DNA of 5,519 nt, taken from the NCBI GenBank assembly GCA_903852955.1, contig CAINSH010000011.1, positions 1 to 5,519 on the forward strand. Direction: 5' to 3'. Positions 1 through 5,096 of the stretch are shown here, in pieces; position 1 is the stretch's first letter, and every line of letters starts with the position of its first letter. The position numbers and the translations under genes were made by a program. The notes under the pieces are model-generated. The model was given only the letters and a program-made list of their open reading frames with translations, had not been told where the DNA came from and did not search any database. Source of the DNA: an uncultured Actinomycetes bacterium (lineage in GTDB: Bacteria > Actinomycetota > Actinomycetes > Nanopelagicales > Nanopelagicaceae).

Positions 1-1094
1 CTATTCATTGTCTTAACGCCGCCGAACAAGATGCCTCTTTTGCCAGTGATCCAAAGCCCGATACGGATGCCGAGTTTGAGCAGGCGTTAATTGATACCAA
101 GGAGTTTGTAGATAAGTGCGTTGCAAATACTCCCAATATCGCACATTTTTCCACCCAAGAAAGCGCGCAGGATATGGAACTGCTGCGTCAATCATTAGGC
201 GATAAGAAATTAAATTATCTAGGTTTTTCTTACGGCACATATCTTGGAACTTTGTACGCACAGGCGTTCCCAGAAAAAGTAGGGCGATTTGTTTTAGATG
301 GCGCAATAGATCCATCGCTTACTATCGAGGAACAAACGCGCGTTCAAGCTGTTGCATTTGATAAGGCACTTACTAATTTTATTAAGGAGTGTTCGTCTTA
401 CAAAGACTGTCCACTACCCGAAAAATCCACACCGCAATTTTTTACAGATTTATTTAACTCTGTGGCTAACCAACCACTTACTGTCGGTGATCGCACAATC
501 ACCGAAGCTTTAGTTGTCACTGGCACCGCATCTGCTCTATATGACGATGTATCAGGATGGCCATTACTTCGTCGAGCAATTGCTCAAGCTCTCACCGGGG
601 ATGGAACCACATTTGCGCAGTTGGCCGATAGTTACAACGGACGCAATGAAGATGGCACGTATAGAAACAATGAAAACGATTCAAACATTGTTATCGAATG
701 TCTTGACTGGCAGCAAAGTAAATCAAATGAAGAAATTCGCACAAATGTTTCGACAGTTACTAACTCTGCGCCAGTCTTTGGTCCCTATGTTGCTTACAGC
801 GGAATAACTTGTAATGCACTCAATCAAGTGATTCAGGCTCCAGTACCTGTAAATCACAATAAATCTTTCAACACTGCAACACCAGTTTTAGTTATTGGTA
901 CAACGCAAGATCCAGCCACCCCATATGTCTGGGCGAAATCATTAAGTAAATACATCGTTGGTAGCCGCTTAGTAACGTTAAAAGGGCAAGGCCATACCGG
1001 CTATGGCCGCGGTTCGGCCTGCACTGATGACGCCGTTGATACCTACTTAACTACCGGCAAAACCCCGGCCAAAAACCTGATCTGTACGCAGTAA
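1..1094 (+). CDS. TAP/SlpD-like secreted alpha/beta-hydrolase peptidase, 5' partial
   Basis: The gene enters from the left edge. The frame is open from position 3 to the TAA at 1092-1094, giving 363 visible residues, so the ATG at 174 is internal and not the start. Family: actinobacterial tripeptidyl aminopeptidase-like hydrolases (SlpD/SlpE, mycobacterial CaeA/Hip1 type), usually exported or lipid-anchored and about 500 residues long, so roughly 140 N-terminal residues including any signal peptide are outside the window. Visible motifs: the pre-nucleophile stretch (aspartate then LRQSLG, visible residues 57-66), the nucleophile elbow GFSYG with Ser76 (codon 228-230), and the following YAQAFPEKV and VLDG typical of the family. 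In the C-terminal TAP-like domain are the likely acid Asp303 in TTQDPATP (codon 909-911) and His331 in GQGHTGYG (codon 993-995). The triad is therefore complete and the enzyme probably active. Substrate is unknown; peptides or surface proteins are the family expectation. The downstream gene is 54 bp away with no obvious functional link. Confidence 0.9.
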   Translation, partial: IHCLNAAEQDASFASDPKPDTDAEFEQALIDTKEFVDKCVANTPNIAHFSTQESAQDMELLRQSLGDKKLNYLGFSYGTYLGTLYAQAFPEKVGRFVLDGAIDPSLTIEEQTRVQAVAFDKALTNFIKECSSYKDCPLPEKSTPQFFTDLFNSVANQPLTVGDRTITEALVVTGTASALYDDVSGWPLLRRAIAQALTGDGTTFAQLADSYNGRNEDGTYRNNENDSNIVIECLDWQQSKSNEEIRTNVSTVTNSAPVFGPYVAYSGITCNALNQVIQAPVPVNHNKSFNTATPVLVIGTTQDPATPYVWAKSLSKYIVGSRLVTLKGQGHTGYGRGSACTDDAVDTYLTTGKTPAKNLICTQ

Positions 1095-1107
1095 TCCCGC
1101 ATAAAAC

Positions 1108-1123
1108 GGTGGTAATTAGCACC
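1108..1123. promoter_or_regulatory. Imperfect 16-bp palindrome, possible operator
   Basis: The sequence GGTGGTAATTAGCACC is symmetric in 14 of 16 positions; only the central G/G pair at 1112 and 1119 breaks the dyad. It lies in the 54-bp gap between the protease stop and the VOC gene start, about where the -35 region would sit if transcription starts at or near the ATG at 1149. As RNA it gives only a weak stem and it is not followed by a T-run, so a protein-binding site is likelier than a terminator. No matching regulator is visible in the window. Confidence 0.3.
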
Positions 1124-1136
1124 CCATTTCATAGGG

Positions 1137-1142
1137 CAAGAT
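1137..1142 (+). promoter_or_regulatory. Weak candidate -10 for the VOC gene (leaderless)
   Basis: CAAGAT ends 6 nt before the ATG at 1149. It keeps the A2 and T6 of the TANNNT consensus but lacks T1. The alternative is a poorly spaced Shine-Dalgarno-like AGGG at 1133-1136, 12 nt from the ATG. Neither signal is convincing, and read-through from the protease gene is also possible. Confidence 0.25.
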
Positions 1143-1148
1143 TTACCC

Positions 1149-1796
1149 ATGCGCTTAGACCATGTCTCATATGTAACTTCCCATGATCAACTAGCCGACA
1201 CAGTTCAACGTTTAGGTTCACGCCTTGGCTCAACATTTGTTGATGGCGGCGTTCACCCACGCTTTGGCACTCGTAACTTCACACTTGCTTTACAAAATGG
1301 TCATTACATCGAAGTTGTATGCCCACTTGATCACCCAGCATCCGATGCTTCACCTTTTGGTAAAGCAGTATCTAAGCGCGCTGCCGAAGGTGGCGGTTGG
1401 CTTACTTGGGTTGTTTCTGTCGATGATGTTTCTAAAGTTGAAGCACGACTTGGTCGCCAAGCTGTAGATGGTCACCGCACAAAGCCAGATGGACATGATC
1501 TTTCATGGAAACAAATCGGCGTTCTTGGAACTTTAGAAGATAAGCAGTTGCCGTTTTTCATCGAGTGGAAATCTCTAGATCACCCATCAACTGATGGCAA
1601 AGCAATTGCAAAGATTGTAAAAGTTGAAATCGCTGGAGACGAAAAGCGAATAACTGATTGGTTAGACAATGACTTAACTACTGCACTTGGCAGTGAAGTC
1701 GAAGTTATCTGGTTATCACCGGCTGACACCGAAGGTGAATCAGGAATCGTTGCAGTGCATTTATTAACACCTAACGGTGTTGTGCGCGTCGACTAA
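1149..1796 (+). CDS. VOC-superfamily protein, glyoxalase_3-like domain
   Basis: This is a 215-residue cytosolic protein with no signal peptide or membrane segment. The N-terminus MRLDHVSYVT is the typical first strand of vicinal-oxygen-chelate (VOC) folds, with His5 as a candidate metal ligand. It is followed by HPRFGTRNF (residues 36-44) and HYIEVVCPLDHP (52-63), which match the glyoxalase_3-like pattern 'H-x-G-T-x-N ... Y-[IL]-E'. A second half follows: a strand at WLTWVVSVDD (84-93), then FFIEWKSLDHP (136-146), where Glu139 mirrors Glu55. Residues about 150-215 form a further alpha/beta tail ending in a TPNG turn, as is common in this family. VOC proteins catalyse isomerisation, dioxygenation or small-molecule sequestration; the substrate cannot be told from sequence. 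The start is the first in-frame ATG that leaves the conserved LDHV strand intact. The gene ends 10 bp from the stop of the convergent phosphatase gene. Confidence 0.85.
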   Translation: MRLDHVSYVTSHDQLADTVQRLGSRLGSTFVDGGVHPRFGTRNFTLALQNGHYIEVVCPLDHPASDASPFGKAVSKRAAEGGGWLTWVVSVDDVSKVEARLGRQAVDGHRTKPDGHDLSWKQIGVLGTLEDKQLPFFIEWKSLDHPSTDGKAIAKIVKVEIAGDEKRITDWLDNDLTTALGSEVEVIWLSPADTEGESGIVAVHLLTPNGVVRVD

Positions 1797-1830
1797 AACT
1801 ACCTACTCAAAACGCGTTGCTTGCGCACAA
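1780..1830. repeat. 8-bp inverted repeat spanning the convergent gene ends
   Basis: TTGTGCGC at 1780-1787 and GCGCACAA at 1823-1830 are perfect reverse complements separated by 35 nt. They lie inside the 3' ends of the VOC gene and of the opposing phosphatase gene, and the loop contains both stop codons. A shorter alternative pairing, CGCGT (1785-1789) with ACGCG (1812-1816), nests within it. There is no T-tract on either strand, so it is not a canonical intrinsic terminator. It could stop transcription in both directions or be chance. Confidence 0.3.
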
Positions 1831-2679
1831 ATAGGTTTCACTAAACTCTCTATGCGCTGAACTTCGTGGCCCAGTAATTACAAACAGCTCACGATCCTGC
1901 GATAGAACTTCTAATACGTTCAAGAAACTTGTACTTAAAACAAACTCCTCGGCAAAATCAATCTCAAACCGAGTCGCTACAAGACACGGGCCGGCTAAAG
2001 CCAACAGATCAGCATTAGTAGTAATTGCGCCTAATGCTTGATTGATAGTTAGTTCCTTATAAGTAAGGCCTAATCTTTCAATTAACCCGTTCTGCGGATA
2101 GCGAAAGTCAGCCACTAGAACTGATGCCGCAGCCTTTTTAGCCGCCGCGTTGACGCTGAGCAAACAATTCTGAAAATCGCTAATCGATTGTGGATGGACA
2201 ACTGTAATTTTGTTGCGATGCTTGATTAAATTTCTTTGCGCAACCAATTGCACTGAAACCATTACTGCTTTAGCTAGTTCAACTTCGAAGGATTCTGGAT
2301 TTAAGTTGACCGGATCAATTGGTATGACGTCAGGATCAAAAGCTTGGTCCTGCATGCTGACAATCTTCGAAGGGTTAACGCCAAAATCAGCCAAGATTTC
2401 AATGAATGAGTTTTCAGCGACAATGACAAGTTCTGCAGCCAAAATCTCTTCGCGAATTGAATCAAGTGATTGTGAAAAATCTTTGTTAAGTTCAAGGCCC
2501 CACTTCTGAGCAAGCACCTGAACCGATAACGGAATTCTCTGACCATCAGGAGCCTGAATCCCTGCCGAAACAACTTTATAGCCAGGCAAGATTCTAGATA
2601 GATATGCCGAAGCAATAATTGATCGCGCTTGATTTAGACGACAGATAACGGCAATAACTCCGGTTTGGTCTGTAGTCAT
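1807..2679 (-). CDS. Low-molecular-weight tyrosine phosphatase fused to a degenerate BY-kinase-like domain
   Basis: Chosen start is the ATG at 2679 (290 residues), which makes a 4-nt ATGA overlap with the upstream VanZ-like gene; an ATG at 2691 would add four residues. Residues about 8-150 are an LMW-PTP: the P-loop CRLNQARS (Cys13, Arg19, Ser20) fits C-X5-R-S, although the usual glycine is leucine, and the general-acid motif IPIDP has Asp122. Known LMW-PTPs of this kind (Wzb, Ptp) dephosphorylate tyrosine kinases of capsule and exopolysaccharide systems. Residues about 157-290 follow the order of a Wzc/CpsD BY-kinase: strand ITVVHP (158-163), a helix, VLVADFRYP (187-195) at the Walker A' position, LALAGP (226-231), an LSTSFLNVLEVL helix (248-259) and VITGP (267-271). 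The GxxxGKST Walker A is replaced by SISDFQN, the Walker B aspartate is missing, and no C-terminal tyrosine cluster is present. The second domain is therefore probably a non-catalytic pseudokinase (inference). The phosphatase call is firm, the second-domain call moderate. Confidence 0.75.
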   Translation of the reverse strand: MTTDQTGVIAVICRLNQARSIIASAYLSRILPGYKVVSAGIQAPDGQRIPLSVQVLAQKWGLELNKDFSQSLDSIREEILAAELVIVAENSFIEILADFGVNPSKIVSMQDQAFDPDVIPIDPVNLNPESFEVELAKAVMVSVQLVAQRNLIKHRNKITVVHPQSISDFQNCLLSVNAAAKKAAASVLVADFRYPQNGLIERLGLTYKELTINQALGAITTNADLLALAGPCLVATRFEIDFAEEFVLSTSFLNVLEVLSQDRELFVITGPRSSAHREFSETYLCASNAF

Positions 2680-3107
2680 GACCGTGCCCATTTATGGGTT
2701 TTAGCGAAAATATAAAAGCCAATGAGTCCAGTTACATTCAAAATAAAATCAGTCAAACTTGGATCTCTTCCTGGAATCCAAAACTGCAAGAACTCAACTA
2801 CAGCTGGAAGCGCAGCACAGATTAAAAGTTCGATTTCAAGTCTTAGCGTTCCACCTAATTTATATACAAGGGGAAACAACGGCGCGAATAAAACTAAATT
2901 TCCAAGAACGGCTAGAGTTGGATTTATATCGAGGATAAATAAAGTTGGATTTTTTACAATTGGATTGATGAGCAACCGGACAAAGAAATTATCGCTAACT
3001 ACTTCGTTTTCGTAGTGTGGGACAAGGGTGATGTAGAACAAAAAAGCTAGATAAAAACCGGCCGACGCGGTCCCCAAAAAATGCATCCGCTTTTGAGATA
3101 CCGACAT
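2676..3107 (-). CDS. VanZ-like integral membrane protein
   Basis: A 143-residue membrane protein. Hydrophobic segments lie at about residues 10-30, 64-82, 91-109 and 119-134, consistent with a four-helix VanZ-like domain. The diagnostic pattern is present: GNLVLFAPL (69-77), then EFLQFWIPGRDPSLTDF (105-121) and NVTG (124-127), equivalent to the family's 'N-x-x-x-F-x-P ... E-x-x-Q ... R ... D-x-x-x-N-x-x-G'. The founding member VanZ gives low-level teicoplanin resistance in enterococci. Most relatives are uncharacterised envelope proteins, often near surface-polysaccharide genes, so an antibiotic-resistance label is not justified here. The gene is first in a two-gene minus-strand operon, and its stop overlaps the phosphatase start by 4 nt. 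It appears leaderless: a TAGAAT hexamer ends 6 nt upstream of the ATG and no Shine-Dalgarno is visible. Confidence 0.85.
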   Translation of the reverse strand: MSVSQKRMHFLGTASAGFYLAFLFYITLVPHYENEVVSDNFFVRLLINPIVKNPTLFILDINPTLAVLGNLVLFAPLFPLVYKLGGTLRLEIELLICAALPAVVEFLQFWIPGRDPSLTDFILNVTGLIGFYIFAKTHKWARS

Positions 3108-3113
3108 AAATCC

Positions 3114-3119
3114 ATTCTA
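3114..3119 (-). promoter_or_regulatory. -10 element of the VanZ-like/phosphatase operon
   Basis: On the minus strand TAGAAT is followed by 6 nt and then the ATG at 3107. The spacing places the transcription start at or next to the ATG, giving a leaderless mRNA as is common in actinobacteria, and fits the absence of a Shine-Dalgarno. No good -35 is visible. Confidence 0.5.
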
Positions 3120-3140
3120 TGGCATCTCTAATAAATGCCA
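3120..3140. promoter_or_regulatory. Dyad in the divergent promoter region, candidate operator
   Basis: TGGCAT (3120-3125) and ATGCCA (3135-3140) are perfect 6-bp inverted arms with a 9-bp spacer. The dyad abuts the minus-strand -10 and covers the -35 region of the plus-strand promoter, so one bound regulator could control both arms. The arrangement is seen; a regulatory role is inferred. Confidence 0.35.
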
Positions 3141-3152
3141 CCATCTAGGCAC

Positions 3153-3158
3153 TATTCT
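3153..3158 (+). promoter_or_regulatory. -10 element of the DUF4012 operon
   Basis: TATTCT fits TANNNT and is separated by 7 nt from the ATG at 3166, the geometry of a leaderless transcript. No Shine-Dalgarno precedes the ATG. It mirrors the minus-strand element at 3114-3119 across a 58-bp intergenic region. Confidence 0.5.
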
Positions 3159-3165
3159 TTCGCTT

Positions 3166-4485
3166 ATGCAGGTATCGGGGAATGAATCAAGTAAAAAAAG
3201 AAGCGCCATAAAGTTCGTTAAATTGATAAGCGCTCTTATTCTCGCGATTTTGATCCCCTTGATTTCATTTGTAGTTTACGAAACACATTCACATGTAGGT
3301 GAAATAAAACAACTATTAAGTATTGGTAGCGATAACGGCAAGCAGATTTTAGGTTTTAAAGGTCAACAGCGATATCTGTTAGCTTTTCAAAACTCTGCCG
3401 AAGCAAGGGGCACCGGAGGACTTATCGGTGCTTACGCCATAGTAAGAATTGATCACGGGCGGATTTCGATCGAACAATCAGGCAGCAATATTGATTTAAT
3501 CAATCGCCAGGTTTTGCCACTTTCAATGCCTGCAGATTTTGTGAAGCTATACGGTAACGATCCAGCAATGTGGCTTAACTCAAATCTCTCCCCACATTTT
3601 CCTAACGCCGCACTTATCTGGATGAAGCTATGGCAGATGCAGGGCGGTAAGAAGCTAGATGGCGTTATGGCAATCGACCCCACCGTGGTTAGTTATATTT
3701 TGCGGACAGTTGGCCCAATCCAGTCCGCTGATGGAGATTTAGTAACGGCCGATAATGTTGTAAAACTTACGCTTTCGGATATGTACGTTAAATATGAAAC
3801 CAATAACTTAGAAAGAAAAAAGGCTTTGGTAGATCTATTAACCAAGGTCTTTGCCAAGGTTCAAGCATCAAGTGCGGTTCAAAAACTTCAGATTATGAAG
3901 GCTTTGCTGGAACCATATAAAGAGAACCGAATCTTGTTTTATTCCACAAATACCAAAACCCAAGCCGCGGTGGCCAAAACCCAGCTAGGTGGTGTCCTTT
4001 CAAGAACTGCGCCTAATGAGTATCGCGCTGTAGTTGAAAATGTTGATGGCAACAAAATGGATTACTACCTCGATCGAGAGATCAAGATTCAGGATTTAAG
4101 TTGTTCACCCGATCGAATCACTGAACTTACTTTTAGCGCTAAAAATACTTTCAGCGGCAAGGGCTCACTCCCGAACTATGTGTGGGGCCGCTTAGATATC
4201 GATAAGCCAGAGGGCGACGGAGGTAGCCACAGGATTAAAATCTTGGTCTACGGCCCTTCAGGTTCCACCGTAGCTTTTGCAACCGATGGGACCGGCGATG
4301 ATCTACCGGGAGGCGTCTATAACGAAAGAGGCAGGCCAGTATTTGTCACAAATGTTGTGATTGAGCCCAACGAAATTGCCCGTGTCAAAATCGCTTTCAT
4401 CACGTATGATTCCGACTACCCAGAAGTAGTCACACAGCCTTTGGTACTTGGTACCAAAGTTCAGATTGGAAAGGTATGTAAATGA
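3166..4485 (+). CDS. DUF4012 domain membrane-anchored protein
   Basis: A 439-residue protein with a short basic N-terminus (KKRSAIK, residues 10-16), one membrane helix at about 17-38 and a large extracytoplasmic portion. The DUF4012 signature is clear: RYLLAFQNSAEARGTGG (69-85), then GRISIEQSGSNIDL (98-111), a central LDGVMAIDP (164-172) and SYILRTVGPI (176-185). DUF4012 has no established biochemical function; such proteins are common in actinobacteria and recur in surface-polysaccharide clusters. Many relatives have a longer helical stretch between the membrane segment and the RYL motif; here only about 30 residues separate them, so this is a compact version. The C-terminal part is beta-rich and holds Cys313 or thereabouts and Cys438, a possible disulfide. 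The ATG at 3166 is supported by the leaderless -10 and by retaining the basic N-terminus. The stop overlaps the next start by 4 nt (ATGA). It probably acts in envelope glycan assembly (inference from neighbours). Confidence 0.85.
   Translation: MQVSGNESSKKRSAIKFVKLISALILAILIPLISFVVYETHSHVGEIKQLLSIGSDNGKQILGFKGQQRYLLAFQNSAEARGTGGLIGAYAIVRIDHGRISIEQSGSNIDLINRQVLPLSMPADFVKLYGNDPAMWLNSNLSPHFPNAALIWMKLWQMQGGKKLDGVMAIDPTVVSYILRTVGPIQSADGDLVTADNVVKLTLSDMYVKYETNNLERKKALVDLLTKVFAKVQASSAVQKLQIMKALLEPYKENRILFYSTNTKTQAAVAKTQLGGVLSRTAPNEYRAVVENVDGNKMDYYLDREIKIQDLSCSPDRITELTFSAKNTFSGKGSLPNYVWGRLDIDKPEGDGGSHRIKILVYGPSGSTVAFATDGTGDDLPGGVYNERGRPVFVTNVVIEPNEIARVKIAFITYDSDYPEVVTQPLVLGTKVQIGKVCK
4439..4459 (+). 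other. Strong 9-bp stem-loop near the DUF4012 gene end
   Basis: CTTTGGTAC (4439-4447) and GTACCAAAG (4451-4459) are perfect inverted arms around a TTG loop. The hairpin lies in the last codons of the DUF4012 gene, 8 nt before the GGAAAGG ribosome-binding site of the next gene. No T-run follows, so it is not an intrinsic terminator. It may affect ribosome passage, mRNA stability or coupling to the secreted-protein gene. Confidence 0.5.
4468..4474 (+). promoter_or_regulatory. Ribosome-binding site of the secreted Ig-like gene
   Basis: GGAAAGG sits 7 nt before the ATG at 4482 and inside the end of the DUF4012 gene. It fixes that start and shows that the second gene can be initiated independently, in contrast to the leaderless first gene. 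Confidence 0.7.
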
Positions 4486-5039
4486 AAAAAAGCAGAACTC
4501 TCATCGCAACTGTACTGATCGCTGCTATTTCTTATACAGCTGCGCCATTGTCAATGGCTGCGCCTGCCCAATATCCACCAAATCCTGATTCAACTTCTAC
4601 GCCTGCGCCTCAAGCGCCAGTGCTTGCAGCTATCACTAAAGACATTGACCAGGGGTACACACTTTTTAGCTTTGATAAATTATTTAGATTAGTGCCAAAT
4701 TCTGTTAACTCTGCCGGAACTGCATTGAGTGCAACTAATAACGGAATCACCGCAACATTTAAAGCTTCAACAGTTAAGAATTCGATCCTGCAAAATGGAT
4801 TTACTACAAAAATCACTGCAACAGGCAAAGGTTTCAAGCCCAACAGTTCGATTTCACTAATTATTCTAAAGCCGCTTACATATGTAACTTCTGGAAAAGT
4901 AAGTGCTACGGGCCGATTCACTGTTAGTTCAAAGATTTCTTCAAAACTTAAAGCCGGCAAATACAGAATTCAAGTAGTAGGCCGCACGGCAAAAGGCATT
5001 AAAACTTCAGTTACCAACACCATACGCTTAGTAGGCTAG
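4482..5039 (+). CDS. Secreted protein with C-terminal Ig-like beta domain
   Basis: A 185-residue exported protein of no recognised named family. Residues 1-26 form a clear Sec signal peptide: basic MKKSR, a hydrophobic core TLIATVLIAAISYTA, and a cleavage site after SMA. A proline/serine/threonine-rich linker follows at about 28-46 (for example NPDSTSTPAPQAP). Residues about 105-185 look like a small Ig-like domain of a type frequent in actinobacterial surface proteins: the GKGFKPNSSISLIIL turn-strand (115-129), TGRFTVSSKIS (143-153), and LKAGKYRIQVVGRTA (156-170). There is no LPXTG signal, no C-terminal membrane helix and no lipobox, so it is probably released or held non-covalently in the envelope. 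It starts within the DUF4012 stop codon (ATGA overlap), which implies translational coupling and shared function. Its place between DUF4012 and the Wzz gene suggests a role in surface-glycan display or export, but no activity can be assigned. Confidence 0.75.
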   Translation: MKKSRTLIATVLIAAISYTAAPLSMAAPAQYPPNPDSTSTPAPQAPVLAAITKDIDQGYTLFSFDKLFRLVPNSVNSAGTALSATNNGITATFKASTVKNSILQNGFTTKITATGKGFKPNSSISLIILKPLTYVTSGKVSATGRFTVSSKISSKLKAGKYRIQVVGRTAKGIKTSVTNTIRLVG

Positions 5040-5077
5040 GGTTACCCCCGCTCCAAAAACGTTATAATTGAGTAACC
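5040..5077. repeat. 6-bp inverted repeat flanking the Wzz promoter -10
   Basis: GGTTAC (5040-5045) and GTAACC (5072-5077) are exact reverse complements, 32 bp apart centre to centre, about three helical turns, bracketing the TATAAT. The left copy extends to the near-palindrome GGGTTACCC (5039-5047). It could be a paired operator, but short arms like these also occur by chance. Confidence 0.25.
5063..5068 (+). promoter_or_regulatory. Consensus -10 (TATAAT) upstream of the Wzz gene
   Basis: A perfect TATAAT lies in the 57-bp gap between the Ig-like gene and the Wzz gene. The -35 is poor (around 5040-5047, GTTACC/TTACCC). A start about 7 nt downstream would leave a leader of about 20 nt containing the AAAGG ribosome-binding site at 5083-5087. 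The Wzz gene may thus have its own promoter in addition to operon read-through. Confidence 0.5.
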
Positions 5078-5096
5078 GACTGAAAGGCAAAGAGTT

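Noticed and set aside
174..176. ATG at 174 as the start of the hydrolase gene
   Set aside because: The frame is open to the window edge and the residues before it (DKCVANT..., FSTQESAQD) match the family; starting here would remove the conserved lead-in to the nucleophile elbow.
1005..1019. GGCCG-CGGTT-CGGCC hairpin near the end of the protease gene
   Set aside because: It is a 5-bp all-GC stem inside conserved C-terminal coding sequence (the GYGRGSAC region), with no T-run. Codon content explains it.
2210..2509. Open plus-strand frame of 99 codons antisense to the phosphatase gene
   Set aside because: It has no ribosome-binding site, domain or hydrophobic pattern, and lies fully opposite a well-supported gene; it is an antisense shadow.
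2676..3107. Glycopeptide-resistance interpretation of the VanZ-like gene
   Set aside because: No vanA/B-type ligase, dehydrogenase or regulator is present. VanZ-like domains are widespread in envelope loci without resistance roles.
4610..4960. Open minus-strand frame of 116 codons opposite the secreted Ig-like gene
   Set aside because: Its composition mirrors the sense gene and it has no initiation signals. The sense strand has a signal peptide and ribosome-binding site.
5039..5047. GGGTTACCC as a terminator after the Ig-like gene
   Set aside because: The stem is only 3 bp and no T-tract follows; it is better seen as part of the promoter-flanking repeat.
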